Assembly (NCBI GenBank): GCA_903951425.1
Contig: CAJBBX010000066.1
Coordinates: forward strand, 42,283 to 106,282
From: an uncultured Chthonomonas sp.
GTDB lineage: Bacteria > Armatimonadota > Chthonomonadetes > Chthonomonadales > CAJBBX01
Direction of reading: 5' to 3'
Length of the DNA: 64,000 nucleotides
How positions within the stretch are numbered: position 1 is the stretch's first letter; every line of letters starts with the position of its first letter. A program made the translations under genes and the position numbers. The notes under the pieces were generated by a model that was not told where the DNA came from, made no database searches, and was given only the letters and a program-made list of their open reading frames with translations. Below, piece by piece: positions 29,801 through 38,378 of the stretch.

Positions 29801-30149
29801 CTATACGGAGGATTTCTACCGCGCGTTCTATAACATGGCGCTGGGTAGCGACGCCAACGGCACGGTCTGCTGGTGGTACCCCGGTGGCTTCCGCACAGGC
29901 GAGAACAGCGACTACGGGATCATCGACCCCGACGGCACCTGGAGGACGATCACGCGGATCATCCATCAGGCCGGTCGTCGCCAGGCCGCCCTCGGCGAAC
30001 CAAAGGCGCCGGACGTCTGGATTGATGTGCCCAGGGATGCCTTCCCGGACGGCGTGTCAGGGATGTATGAAGCCACCAAAGACGCCTTCTGGCGCGCCGT
30101 CGACAGCGGCCGGTTCCCCGGACTGCGGTGGACTGCGGCCAAACCATAG
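26814..30149 (+). CDS. Secreted multidomain glycosidase, GATase-like + GH5-like barrel
   Basis: 1111 residues. Signal peptide (MRGFAAIVMLLGLGLSAQAQ) and beta-rich N-terminus. A segment at about 145-240 resembles the GATase-like domain of beta-galactosidases (GVLVLSGGWAGRS, SRYLRSGGHLMVLG). The C-terminal barrel (about 665-1080) opens with FLLDGKPWRWHGVNYMPS, carries the acid/base Glu in YDLAWEPAWG and the nucleophile Glu in PVIWAEFGYTL. These are GH5/clan-A features; the exact family and substrate are unknown. ATG 26814 is preferred over 26802 because GGAGG lies five bases before it. Confidence 0.75.
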   Translation: MRGFAAIVMLLGLGLSAQAQSEWSHRLVGLPAEVVEGKPALIRVAYRAPRPTPLNIQLKEGTSPVVHAGDVRTVSGAGVADFRIVIPAGKMPSGMTASLWWGEDWQNTPIPIVVSAPVMVLTPERAAKLAASDAGAPAVRRRLGLSEAKPGVLVLSGGWAGRSAAGSERVARALTQSGVPCVLAGPQEIAGRHVLDPRYVRMLVIPNAVTFPAAAVDTLSRYLRSGGHLMVLGAPALDRLVYPFKGSWLDSDEIIARIRNTPAQRRLLRVSAALWKRTSNDMATTTTWQPDPTSGDAISVNIASLTSWDTLLTSLEQAPSPKERYITFRAKGSTTTTALAMEITEKDGSRWIATVPLTSKWERFALPDTAFALWDPDRRSGRQGPGDHLNLTRADSVSVGLALTHTRVPAGSHAYSIADLGSAVGPSVPEIVQPPVLDTVSPMYKVYPVRGARSLSATKSSALVSAPIPALPARIFSTHPRPATGYAKQRKWRWLPLLEVTGGDGVAGTAATLLVHRDDGFGRGRWASFTAADAAWYARPATLRYVAATARAMLTKPLLLEGGCEFYGVFPEDNPRLGAVVDWGAARRSTLQAKITVAPLRGGQPATVRTLGLRRDGPETGAETAWRIPADRSDGYTVKVELQEAGKPIDGMAHEVTVRRAKATPSFMTAGDNQFLLDGKPWRWHGVNYMPSTGIALEDGPMFEQWLSPASYDAEVVERDLRRMQAIGFNMVSAFIYVDVRKSRNLIDLLNRCDTHGLKVNLSLRPGTPLDFAWPGIGEIIRENRLAQDDTIIAYDLAWEPAWGGRESRKRWDREWDAWLRSRFGGIAQAEAAWGHTIQFANDVATGASDEDLRAGSKRPAMAIEYRRFLNSLLDRTHSEARRLVHTIDPNHLLSFRGNISGDPTAPAESMGYEFEGLAGSMDFMSPEGYGRLGAVERVRPGWFTAAFSRLTAPGKPVIWAEFGYTLWDRAVGRRNTSRDFAAEFEGRVYPPETRRYTEDFYRAFYNMALGSDANGTVCWWYPGGFRTGENSDYGIIDPDGTWRTITRIIHQAGRRQAALGEPKAPDVWIDVPRDAFPDGVSGMYEATKDAFWRAVDSGRFPGLRWTAAKP

Positions 30150-30157
30150 GAGCCCCC

Positions 30158-32872
30158 ATGACCCTCCTGATACTGATCGCCCTGATCTCCCTGGCGGCGC
30201 CCCCAAGGGCCGTGACGCCCTACCTGCGTCCCCCGGCGCTTACCGAGTATGCCAGGCACGACCCTTCCGGCACCACGATCCTGCCGAACGGCAGGTTCCT
30301 GCGGCCCTCGGGACGACACCTTGCGGTTGCCCAGAACCCGCACGGCCTCGCCATCTCGCGGGACGGCTCGCGGCTCTTCGTGGCTTCCGAGGGCATCGGA
30401 ACGCTCGTTGATAACCCGTTCGGCGCGGACCAGCGTGTCCGCCAGTTGGCGCCCATGGTGGGCGACACGACGCGCAAATCCAACGGCGGCGGTTGCGCCT
30501 TCAGCCCGAACGGGAAGACGCTCTGGTGGAGTTCCGGTGAGACAGGCGCCGTCTACGCCTTCGACACCGAGACCGCGGCCAAGACCGCCGAGGTCTCGCT
30601 GAATGTGCCGATCGGCGGCAGGGAGTACAAGGACAGCTTCGTCATGGACCTGGCCTTGAGCGCCGACGGCGGGACGGCCTATTGCGCTGACGTCACCAAC
30701 TTCCGGGTGGCCGTGATCGACTGCGCCGCCAAGCGCGTGGTAGGCTCCGTGGCGGTCGGACGTTACCCGTACGCATTGGGTCTCGATGGTTCCGACCTCT
30801 GGGTCACCAACATCGGCATGTTCGAGTACTCGGCCATTCCGAAGCCCACCGACGGAAAGAGCGATCCGCGCGGCCTCACCTACCCGGCCTTCGGCTACCC
30901 GAGCAAGGAGGCCAGGGATGGCGTCGAGGTCGAAGGCCGCAAGGTGCCGGGCCTCGGCGAGCCGAACGTGCCCGAGGCCTTCTCGGCGTGGTGCATCGAT
31001 GCCAGGAGCGCCTCGGCGCCTCAAGTCACTGCCCGCGTGAAGACGGGCCTGCTGGTCGGCGCACCTTCGACCAACGGCAAGACGGTGGGCGGCAGCGCTC
31101 CCAACTTCGTTCTGGCACGTCGCGGCTCTGTGTGGGTCTCCAACGGCAACAACGACATGGTCGAGCGTCTGGACCCGCGCACGGGCAGGGTGGTTGCCAA
31201 GATGCGCATCGTGCCCTCGCCACTGGCAGAGCGACTGCGCGGGGTCGGGCCGGCCGGCATGGACCTCTCGCCGGATGGGAAGCGCCTCTACGTGGCCGAG
31301 TCCGGCATCAACGCAATCGCCGTAATGGATGCCAGGTCGCTCCGTGTGCTGGGACACATTCCAACGGCGTGGTACCCCTACCGCGTGGCCGTGATGCCGA
31401 GCGGCAGGGCACTCGCGGTCATCTGCTTCAAAGGGTTCGGCAATGGACCCAGCGCCGGCCAGAACCGGCCCACCGATCCGTTCATGGGGATGCGTGGCGT
31501 GCTGACCCTGGTCACAACGCCGCCGGACGCCTCGCTGCCGATCCTGACCAAGCGGATGCGGGAGTGCAACGGCCTCGTGGATCGCTCCAGCGAGCGCGCC
31601 GCACTGGCCAGCCCCATCGTCCCGGGCGTTCCCGGTGCGCCGTCCCCACAGATCAAGCATGTGGTCTTCATCACGAAGGAGAACCACACCTACGACGCCA
31701 TCTTTGACCGCATCCCAGGGGCCAACGACGACCCGTCGCTGCTGCGCTGGGGACTCAAGCAGAAGATCACGGGCCCCGGCCAGCCGACGCTGGAGAGCGC
31801 AGCGGTGATGACCAACCATAATGCCCTCGCCCGGCAGTTCACCGTCTCGGACAACTTCTACATGGAGCCCGAAGCCTCAGGCGTAGGCCACCGCTGGCTC
31901 GTGGGCGTGCAGCCGAACAACTTCTGCCAGATGACCTACACACTTGGGTGGGACTTCAGCGCAGCATCGACCGCGCCGGGCCGGCGCGCCTCGTTCGGAT
32001 CCAATGGCTCCATCGCTCCAGAGGACTACCCCGAGGCCGGTTCCATGTGGGAGCATCTTGCGAGGAATGGCGTCCGCTTCCGCAACTACGGGGAGGGCTT
32101 CGAGTTCGCCGGCGTCGGAGAGGACGAGGACGAGGCCCCCACAGGCGCCCGCGAGGTGGTGAACATCCCCATGAGCAAGGTGCTCTTCGACAACACCTGT
32201 CGCGAGTTCCCCATCTTCAACATGAACATCCCCGACCAGTACCGAGCCGACTGGTTCATCAAGGACTTCAGCAAGCTCTTCCTCGGCCCTTCGGCGGCTC
32301 CCATGCCCTCGTTCGTAAACATCGCGATCTGCAACGACCACGGCGCCGGACCCAACCCCGACAAGGGCTTCCCGTACCTGGCCTCCTGGATGGCCGACAA
32401 TGATCTCGCCCTGGGCCGCATCGTCGAGTTCCTCAGCGCCACGCCCTACTGGAAGAACATGCTGATCCTCGTGACGCAGGATGACGCCGGCGGCGAGCCC
32501 GACCACATTGACGCGCAACGAAGCGTCCTGCTGGCGATCTCGCCTTGGGTGAAGCGGGGCTACGTATCGCACAGGCACACCACGATCCCCAGCATGCACA
32601 GGACGCTCTACGAGATCCTCGGCCTGCCGCAGCTGAACATGTTCGACGGCCTGGCGAACAACTTCTCGGACTGCTTCACCACCGAGCCGAGCTTCGCCCC
32701 ATACAAGGCGGAGGCCGTCGACCCGCGCATCTTCGACCCGGCAAAGGCCCGCGATGCGCGCGACCCGGAGTTCCGCAAGGCGCTACGGTCATCCAGCGTG
32801 CGGCTGGACGATCCCGCCGAAGTGGAGCGCGTGGCCCGCGACGGCGCCACGCAGAGCACTGCCATACGCTAG
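30158..32872 (+). CDS. Secreted beta-propeller + phosphoesterase (PF04185-like) protein
   Basis: 904 residues from ATG 30158, which has TAGGAG upstream. A signal peptide (MTLLILIALISLAAPP) is followed by a YVTN-type beta-propeller (about 45-480; repeated motifs such as DLSPDGKRLYVAESGINAIA). The C-terminal half is an acid phosphatase/phospholipase C-like phosphoesterase (KHVVFITKENHTYDAIFDRI, MTNHNALARQFTVSDNFY, VTQDDAGGEPDHID). This architecture is common among secreted bacterial phosphoesterases. It follows the glycosidase by eight bases and may be cotranscribed. Confidence 0.85.
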   Translation: MTLLILIALISLAAPPRAVTPYLRPPALTEYARHDPSGTTILPNGRFLRPSGRHLAVAQNPHGLAISRDGSRLFVASEGIGTLVDNPFGADQRVRQLAPMVGDTTRKSNGGGCAFSPNGKTLWWSSGETGAVYAFDTETAAKTAEVSLNVPIGGREYKDSFVMDLALSADGGTAYCADVTNFRVAVIDCAAKRVVGSVAVGRYPYALGLDGSDLWVTNIGMFEYSAIPKPTDGKSDPRGLTYPAFGYPSKEARDGVEVEGRKVPGLGEPNVPEAFSAWCIDARSASAPQVTARVKTGLLVGAPSTNGKTVGGSAPNFVLARRGSVWVSNGNNDMVERLDPRTGRVVAKMRIVPSPLAERLRGVGPAGMDLSPDGKRLYVAESGINAIAVMDARSLRVLGHIPTAWYPYRVAVMPSGRALAVICFKGFGNGPSAGQNRPTDPFMGMRGVLTLVTTPPDASLPILTKRMRECNGLVDRSSERAALASPIVPGVPGAPSPQIKHVVFITKENHTYDAIFDRIPGANDDPSLLRWGLKQKITGPGQPTLESAAVMTNHNALARQFTVSDNFYMEPEASGVGHRWLVGVQPNNFCQMTYTLGWDFSAASTAPGRRASFGSNGSIAPEDYPEAGSMWEHLARNGVRFRNYGEGFEFAGVGEDEDEAPTGAREVVNIPMSKVLFDNTCREFPIFNMNIPDQYRADWFIKDFSKLFLGPSAAPMPSFVNIAICNDHGAGPNPDKGFPYLASWMADNDLALGRIVEFLSATPYWKNMLILVTQDDAGGEPDHIDAQRSVLLAISPWVKRGYVSHRHTTIPSMHRTLYEILGLPQLNMFDGLANNFSDCFTTEPSFAPYKAEAVDPRIFDPAKARDARDPEFRKALRSSSVRLDDPAEVERVARDGATQSTAIR

Positions 32873-32924
32873 GCACGGCGAGGCGCCCGCCACTTACGCA
32901 ACACACGGCGCAAGGGAGGTATCG

Positions 32925-33206
32925 ATGGCTTCTATGTCGTTCTTTGATGCGGTTCATAGGCTGTGGGCTGAAACCATGGCGGGTTTCTGGCGCGGCGGCG
33001 ACCTGGGCTCACTCCTGGGCGCCGTAAACCATGACCAGCAACTGAAGCGACGGTTCGTGGAGGACCCCGGCGCCGTTCTGGCCGAAAGGGGCGTCCGGCT
33101 TCCTGAAGGCATAACCCTCAAGGTTCTGGAGAACACCTCCACGACGCTGCACCTGGTCCTGCCGCCACTGGTGACGCTGGACGAGAGTACGGAGGCCGCC
33201 AAGTGA
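32925..33206 (+). CDS. NHLP-type leader-like protein (nitrile hydratase alpha-like)
   Basis: 93 residues. The C-terminal two thirds match the nitrile-hydratase-leader-peptide (NHLP) pattern used by many RiPP precursors: LKRRFVEDPGAVLAERGVRL, then LPEGITLKVLENTSTTLHLV, then LPP. The expected double-Gly cleavage site and a core peptide are absent; it ends TLDESTEAAK. GGGAGGT lies just upstream of ATG. It is the first gene of an eight-gene overlapping operon and its stop overlaps the next start (GTGA). No RiPP-modifying enzyme is nearby, so a regulatory or binding role is more likely than a peptide product. Confidence 0.72.
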   Translation: MASMSFFDAVHRLWAETMAGFWRGGDLGSLLGAVNHDQQLKRRFVEDPGAVLAERGVRLPEGITLKVLENTSTTLHLVLPPLVTLDESTEAAK

Positions 33207-33784
33207 GAGCCAATCCGCTACGAGCCGCTATCACTCGCGCCTGCACCGACGCCGCGTTCAGAAGCAGGCTGATCGCCGACCCGAAGGCCGCGTTGGCCGA
33301 AGAGGGCCTCACCGTGCCCGAAGGCGTCGAGGTCGTCGTCCACGAGCCGCAGGACGATGCCCTCATGATCGTGCTGCCGGCCCAGAACGAGGCCCAGTTG
33401 CAGGCCCGCGAGACCATACCGCCCGAGGGGCCGGTTGCCGGCGTGCCCACAGGCCTGACGCTGACCTGGTGCGAGCGGGAGCTCACCGCTGTGGGCCGCA
33501 TCGACAGCGCTACCGCGCCGGCCCTGCGCCAGGCGCTGACACGCTACTTCGGCGATATGTGGCTCAACCTGGCAGATGTCACCTACCTGAGTTCGGCAGG
33601 CATCGCCGCGCTTCTGGCCGCCCACAAGCACCTCGCCGACCACCAGTCCACACTCTTCCTTGTCAACGTCCCTGATCCCGTCCGCAACGTGCTCGACCTG
33701 GTCGGGCTCTCCGATGCGTTCGAGATCCTCGAGCCCGTATCGCCATACATCGTGCCCGCCACATTCGGGTATCCGATCGTCTAG
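33203..33784 (+). CDS. NHLP-leader-like domain fused to STAS domain
   Basis: 193 residues. Residues 1-65 repeat the NHLP pattern (FRSRLIADPKAALAEEGLTV, PEGVEVVVHEPQDDALMIVL). Residues about 85-180 are a STAS domain of the SpoIIAA/RsbV type; the phospho-acceptor serine region is VTYLSSAGIAALL. STAS proteins release sigma factors by binding the anti-sigma kinase when unphosphorylated. The fusion of an NHLP domain to STAS is not one I recognise. GTG start overlaps the preceding stop; a separate STAS gene follows. Confidence 0.75.
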   Translation: MRANPLRAAITRACTDAAFRSRLIADPKAALAEEGLTVPEGVEVVVHEPQDDALMIVLPAQNEAQLQARETIPPEGPVAGVPTGLTLTWCERELTAVGRIDSATAPALRQALTRYFGDMWLNLADVTYLSSAGIAALLAAHKHLADHQSTLFLVNVPDPVRNVLDLVGLSDAFEILEPVSPYIVPATFGYPIV

Positions 33785-33802
33785 TCCCAGGAGAAGCAGT
33801 CC

Positions 33803-34150
33803 ATGAGTGATCCCATGCAGACCGTTGCTATCGTTGCTACAGCCAGCCGCTTAGACTCGACATCCACGCCTCAATTCGAGAAGGAAATGAAGGACCAGAT
33901 CGACGCGGGCGCCACGCAGATCGTCTGCGACCTGTCGGCATGTGAGTATGTCGCCAGTACGGCCCTCCGTGTGATCCTGGCCACCGCCCGTGCGCTGTCC
34001 CGCCAGGGCGGCGGCCTGGCGCTCTGCTGCGCACGCCAGTACGTGATGGAGGTACTGGAGATCGCCGGTTTCACGACGATCCTCCACGTGTATGATTCCG
34101 TAGATGGAGCCGTCGCGTCCCTCGCCGGCACAGGCGGTTCCACGCAATGA
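33803..34150 (+). CDS. STAS-domain anti-sigma factor antagonist
   Basis: 115 residues, a single STAS domain. The acceptor region CEYVASTALRVILATARAL keeps the Ser expected of a target for an RsbW-like kinase. AGGAG precedes ATG. The stop overlaps the ATG of the TPP enzyme gene (ATGA), so expression is coupled. A cognate-type kinase is encoded at 39977-40414 in a facing operon. Confidence 0.88.
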   Translation: MSDPMQTVAIVATASRLDSTSTPQFEKEMKDQIDAGATQIVCDLSACEYVASTALRVILATARALSRQGGGLALCCARQYVMEVLEIAGFTTILHVYDSVDGAVASLAGTGGSTQ

Positions 34151-35874
34151 GCCTGACATTTGGCGATGTGATCCTTCGGCATCTGGAGGCCGAGGGCGTC
34201 GAGTATGTCTTCGGCATTCCAGGCACCACTGTCGTGCCGCTGCTGGCCGCGTTCAACCGCACCGACGCCGTCAAACCGATCGTGGCCAAGCACGAAGCCG
34301 GCGCCGCGTTCATGGCCGACGGCTACGCCCGGGTGAAGGGCACGCTGGGGGCCTGTTTCGCCACCGCCGGGCCCGGCGCGACGAACCTGATCACCGGCGT
34401 GGCCACGTCGCACATGGACAACGTGCCCGTGCTGGTCCTTACAGGCCAGGTCGACACGAGCATAGCCGGCAAGGGCGCCTTCCAGGACTCCTCGCAGGAC
34501 GGCGTCGACTCCGTTCGGATGTTCGATCCTGTAACCCGCAGGTCATCCATGGTGATCTCGAGGCATCGGGCCGTTGATGACCTCCAGGCCGCCCTCCGCG
34601 CCGCCCTCACCGGCAAGAAGGGCCCGGCGCACGTGAGCCTGCCGCGCGACATTCTAGGGTCCCAAGTCGATTTCGAGGCCGTGGCGCCCGCCACCTACCG
34701 CTTCGCGCCAGAGTACTTCGACCGGCGCCTGGTCATCGATGCGGTCCAGTTGCTTGCCGAGGCCGAGTGCCCCGCCATGCTTGTCGGCTCCGGCGCCGTC
34801 ACCTCCGGTGCGTGCGACGAAGTACTCGAGTTGGCGGAGATGCTCAGTATTCCCGTGGCCACAACGCCCAAGGCCAAGGGAGCCTTCCCCGAGGATCACC
34901 CGCTGGCCCTCGGCGTGCTGGGCCTGTGCGGGTCGCCGCTTGCAGACCGCTTCCTGAAGTCGGGCAAGGTCGACGTGCTGCTGGTTGTCGGCGCCAGCAT
35001 GAACCAGATGACCACGCTCTCCTGGGACCCCAAGCTACAACCCTCGAAGGCGCTGATCCACATCAACATCGATCCGTGCGAACTGGGCAAATGCTACCCG
35101 ACACAGGTGCCCATGGTTGGCGACGCGCGCACCATCATGGCGGAGATCGGCTTCCGAATCCTTCGTTACGTAGTGAAGAACGACCAGACGTGGAAGGTGC
35201 GCGAGAAGGCTGTGGCGGCCATGCGCGCCGAGGTCGGTACGTGCCTCGAGCCGCACAAGCTCCTATCCGACGCGATGCCGCTCAAGCCGCAGCGGTTGGT
35301 GGCAGACCTGCAGAAGGCCCTGCCCGACGACGCCATCCTCTTCGTCGACGTGGGCAACTCCATCGCCTGGTCGATCCACTACATGACCGTAAGGAAGCCA
35401 GGGTCGTATGTCACCCCGTTCGGGATGCTCACCATGGGCCACGGGATCGCCGCGGCCGTCGGAGGCAAGTTGGCCGCGCCGAACCGGCCTGTCGTCTGCC
35501 TCGCCGGCGACGGCTGTTTCCTGATGAACGGCATGGAGATCGCTACCGCGGTGAGCCACAACATCCCGGTGGTCTTCATCATTGCGCGGAACAATAAGCT
35601 GGGCCTGGTCAACGACCTGCAGACCTTCACGCTGGGCAAGAAGACCGTGGCCACGCGGTTCTCGCCAATCGACGCGGCCAAGGTCGGCGAGGGGCTGGGA
35701 GCCCTGGCATTCCGGGCAGACAACCCCGGGGACCTGCTCAGGATCCTTCCGCAGGCCATCGCATCGGGCCGCACCACGGTGATCGACTGCTTCGTGGACC
35801 CCGAGGAGATGCCGCCGTTGGCGCCGTTCGTCGACGGGGCCCAGCAGTTCATGGAGCGGCTCGATTTCGGATAG
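34147..35874 (+). CDS. TPP-dependent enzyme, acetolactate-synthase-like large subunit
   Basis: 575 residues, a three-domain thiamine-diphosphate enzyme. The catalytic glutamate is in VAKHEAGAAFMADGYAR (about residue 55). The central domain spans about 190-330. TPP/Mg binding is in CLAGDGCFLMNGMEIA (about 452) with IIARNNKLGLV. Closest in layout to acetolactate synthase (IlvB), but pyruvate decarboxylase-like or benzoylformate decarboxylase-like activities are possible, and no small regulatory subunit gene is adjacent. Its place between STAS genes and an ECF transporter is unusual for branched-chain amino acid synthesis. Confidence 0.85.
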   Translation: MSLTFGDVILRHLEAEGVEYVFGIPGTTVVPLLAAFNRTDAVKPIVAKHEAGAAFMADGYARVKGTLGACFATAGPGATNLITGVATSHMDNVPVLVLTGQVDTSIAGKGAFQDSSQDGVDSVRMFDPVTRRSSMVISRHRAVDDLQAALRAALTGKKGPAHVSLPRDILGSQVDFEAVAPATYRFAPEYFDRRLVIDAVQLLAEAECPAMLVGSGAVTSGACDEVLELAEMLSIPVATTPKAKGAFPEDHPLALGVLGLCGSPLADRFLKSGKVDVLLVVGASMNQMTTLSWDPKLQPSKALIHINIDPCELGKCYPTQVPMVGDARTIMAEIGFRILRYVVKNDQTWKVREKAVAAMRAEVGTCLEPHKLLSDAMPLKPQRLVADLQKALPDDAILFVDVGNSIAWSIHYMTVRKPGSYVTPFGMLTMGHGIAAAVGGKLAAPNRPVVCLAGDGCFLMNGMEIATAVSHNIPVVFIIARNNKLGLVNDLQTFTLGKKTVATRFSPIDAAKVGEGLGALAFRADNPGDLLRILPQAIASGRTTVIDCFVDPEEMPPLAPFVDGAQQFMERLDFG

Positions 35875-35878
35875 GGCA

Positions 35879-36445
35879 GTGCTGCCGGGGGGCGACAGGC
35901 CGGTCTCGGCGCCCCCCATTCCCCTGCCGGGCCGTGATGGCGGCATCACACTGGTCACAGGGCCGCGCGGCTCCGGGAAGTCTAGCCTCTGCATGCGCTG
36001 GGCAGAGGAGGCGCGGCGTGTCGGGATGGACGTGGCCGGCCTGGTCACCCTAGGCATCTGGACCAGCGCCGAGAAGACGGGGCTGCAGGCGCTCGACCTT
36101 CGCGCCGGCGAGCGCCGCGGCTTGGCGCGCCTGGCCGCCGGAGCGGGCGGCGTCGCCCCCCTCGGTCGGTGGGCCTTCGACCACGAGACACTGGAGTGGG
36201 GCGCCGACGTGCTTCGTGCGGCGTGCCCGACCGGACTGCTGGTCATAGACGAACTGGGCCCTCTGGAGCTACTCCGCTCACAGGGGTGGCACTGCGCACT
36301 GGAGGTGCTGCAGGCCGGCGCGTTCGGTGCTGCGGTGGCGGTGGTGAGGCCATCGCTGGTCAAGGCGGCACAGTCGGTGGTACCGGCACGCTGCGTGATC
36401 AGGCTGGGTGGGGATGGAACGTGGCAAGCCCACCTGCCGCTGTGA
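35879..36445 (+). CDS. THEP1-like nucleoside-triphosphatase (DUF2478-like)
   Basis: 188 residues. Walker A is VTGPRGSGKSSL (about residues 24-35) and Walker B-like LLVIDELGPLEL (about 121). This matches THEP1-like NTPases, often encoded with ABC/ECF transporter genes. GTG start four bases after the TPP enzyme stop; its own stop overlaps the transporter ATPase gene. Confidence 0.75.
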   Translation: MLPGGDRPVSAPPIPLPGRDGGITLVTGPRGSGKSSLCMRWAEEARRVGMDVAGLVTLGIWTSAEKTGLQALDLRAGERRGLARLAAGAGGVAPLGRWAFDHETLEWGADVLRAACPTGLLVIDELGPLELLRSQGWHCALEVLQAGAFGAAVAVVRPSLVKAAQSVVPARCVIRLGGDGTWQAHLPL

Positions 36446-37791
36446 TCAGCCTGGAGCGTTTCAGCGTCGCCTACGGGCAGGTGGCCGCGCTGAACGACCT
36501 ATCTCTCACGGTGGCGGAGGCAACCGCACTGCTCCTCGCAGGCCCCTCAGGGTGCGGCAAGTCAACCCTGGCCCTGGGCCTCGGCGGCTTCCTGCCCGGC
36601 AGCATCCGCGCGCAGACCAGCGGCCACATACGCGTCGCAGGTCTGGACCCGTGCGTGCTCGGGCCGGCGCGGCTGGCGCCGACCGTGGTGTCCCTGTTCC
36701 AGGACCCCTCCTCGCAGCTCCTGTGCCCAACCGTCCGCGATGAGGCGATGTCGGGCGCGCTGAACCTGGGCGTACCGGCTGACGAGGCCATGCGCCGAGC
36801 CGACCAGTCACTGGCTGAGCTGGACATCGCCGACCTTGCCCATCGGGAGCCGGCGCGGTTGTCTGCCGGGCAACAGCAGCGTGTCACGCTGGCCGCAGCG
36901 CTGGCCATGGAACCCACCGTGTTGGTTCTCGACGAACCCACAGCCTACCTCGACGATGCATCATGTGCAGCGCTGGGTCGGATGCTGGCCCGGGTGCGGT
37001 CAACCGGCGCCACCGTGGTCATCTCGGAGCACCGCTGGGACCGCCTGCCCGGCCTATGCAACAGGGCAGTTCGACTTGACCGGGGCCGCCTGGCCGCACA
37101 CGGCGCCCCCGACGTAGTCCTGCCGCGCCTCCACATGCCCCGTTGCTCTCCGAGGCAACCGGGAGGCGTGCTCCTGCGCGCTCAGGGTCTCCATGCCCAC
37201 GCAGACGGGCGGCATGTGATCCGCGGCGTCGACTTGGATCTGCGCGAAGGCGAGCGCGTGGCCATCGTCGGGCGCAACGGGGCAGGCAAGAGCACACTGA
37301 CACGCCTCCTGGCAGGCCTGACGCGGCCTGCGAACGGTTCGGTGCACGTGTGCGGCAAGGCGCCACGGCCCGGCGTCGACGTGGGCCTCGTGATGCAGAG
37401 CCCGCGCAACCAGCTCTTCTGTAACACGGTGCACGAGGAGGTGGGCCTCGGCCCGGCCATGGCGCGGACCCGGCCCGATGGCCGTATCGACGCGCTGCTT
37501 GAGCGGCTGAACCTGGGCCGGCTGGCGTCCCGATCCCCGCACACGCTCTCGGGCGGCGAGCAACAGCGCACCGTGGTGGCCGCCGCGCTGGCCCTGGATC
37601 CGACGGTCCTGATCCTCGACGAGCCGACGGTGGGCCAGGACTGGCTCCATCTGGCCCACCTGCCGGGCATCATGGACGACGCAACTGCTACGGGGCGGGC
37701 CGCGCTACTCGTCACACACGATGCGACGCTGGCCATGGCAACGGCAGACCGCATCCTGCACCTCCGCGACGGAAGGCTGACCGAAACGTGA
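36421..37791 (+). CDS. ECF/CbiO-type transporter ATPase, two fused ABC domains
   Basis: About 456 residues with two complete nucleotide-binding domains. Domain 1: Walker A GPSGCGKST, signature LSAGQQQR, Walker B VLVLDEPT. Domain 2: Walker A GRNGAGKST, signature LSGGEQQR, Walker B VLILDEPT. ECF transporters usually have two separate ATPases (EcfA and EcfA'); here they are one chain. The start is GTG 36421, or GTG 36442, which would overlap the THEP1-like stop as GTGA. It is followed by S-like and T components. Confidence 0.88.
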   Translation: MASPPAAVISLERFSVAYGQVAALNDLSLTVAEATALLLAGPSGCGKSTLALGLGGFLPGSIRAQTSGHIRVAGLDPCVLGPARLAPTVVSLFQDPSSQLLCPTVRDEAMSGALNLGVPADEAMRRADQSLAELDIADLAHREPARLSAGQQQRVTLAAALAMEPTVLVLDEPTAYLDDASCAALGRMLARVRSTGATVVISEHRWDRLPGLCNRAVRLDRGRLAAHGAPDVVLPRLHMPRCSPRQPGGVLLRAQGLHAHADGRHVIRGVDLDLREGERVAIVGRNGAGKSTLTRLLAGLTRPANGSVHVCGKAPRPGVDVGLVMQSPRNQLFCNTVHEEVGLGPAMARTRPDGRIDALLERLNLGRLASRSPHTLSGGEQQRTVVAAALALDPTVLILDEPTVGQDWLHLAHLPGIMDDATATGRAALLVTHDATLAMATADRILHLRDGRLTET

Positions 37792-38378
37792 GCGTTCGTG
37801 ATGTGGCCCGGCTCGGGCTGTTAGGCGCTCTCTGGGGCGCGGTAGAGATCACCCTGGGGGCGGCCATGCAGGCGGCCCACGTGCCGTTGCGCGGCGCCTT
37901 GCTCACGACGATCGGGATCACGATCGCCCTGGTCGGCGCCGCCTTCGTTCGCCGCCCGGGCGCGGCATTCGCCATCGGGATGGTGGCGGCCGCGCTTCGA
38001 CTGGTCGGGCTCTCCGGCTTCGCGATCAGTTCGGTCGCGGCCATTGTCATCGAGGCGGCGCTGGCTGAAGCGTGCCTTGCGGCGTTCCGGTACCGGATCG
38101 GCGCGCCGGCGTTCTGCACGGCGGGTGCGGCGGCTGTGCTCTGGGATCTGGCGCACCCGGCGCTTGGCGTGTTGCTCCTTGGCGGCGCCGACTGGCTCGG
38201 CGCGTTCTGGCGCGCCGCGCACAAGGCCTCGGCGGCCCTGCACCTCCCGCCGGCGAGCCCATTCGTGCTCGTGGCGGCATTGGCGCTGATGCGCATCGGG
38301 CTCGGGTGTCTGGCGGGGCTCGCGGCCTGGCGCCTCGTGCGGCGGCTCCAAGCGCGGTTCGGTGTCGATGGCGCCTGA
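37788..38378 (+). CDS. Putative ECF transporter substrate-binding (S) component
   Basis: 196 residues, about five or six membrane segments, rich in Ala, Gly and Leu. It sits between the ATPase and T-component genes, with start and stop overlapping both. Position and topology suggest the S component that binds the imported vitamin or metal. The sequence does not match a substrate class I can name; thiamine precursors (TPP enzyme in the operon) or a molybdenum-related compound (mobA opposite) are both only contextual ideas. Confidence 0.6.
   Translation: MSVRDVARLGLLGALWGAVEITLGAAMQAAHVPLRGALLTTIGITIALVGAAFVRRPGAAFAIGMVAAALRLVGLSGFAISSVAAIVIEAALAEACLAAFRYRIGAPAFCTAGAAAVLWDLAHPALGVLLLGGADWLGAFWRAAHKASAALHLPPASPFVLVAALALMRIGLGCLAGLAAWRLVRRLQARFGVDGA

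Noticed and set aside
29966..31819. 617-codon minus-strand frame opposite the phosphoesterase gene
   Set aside because: Antisense of a convincing secreted protein; biased composition only.
32925..33206. RiPP precursor gene
   Set aside because: No double-Gly site, no core peptide after the leader-like part, and no modification or export enzymes nearby.
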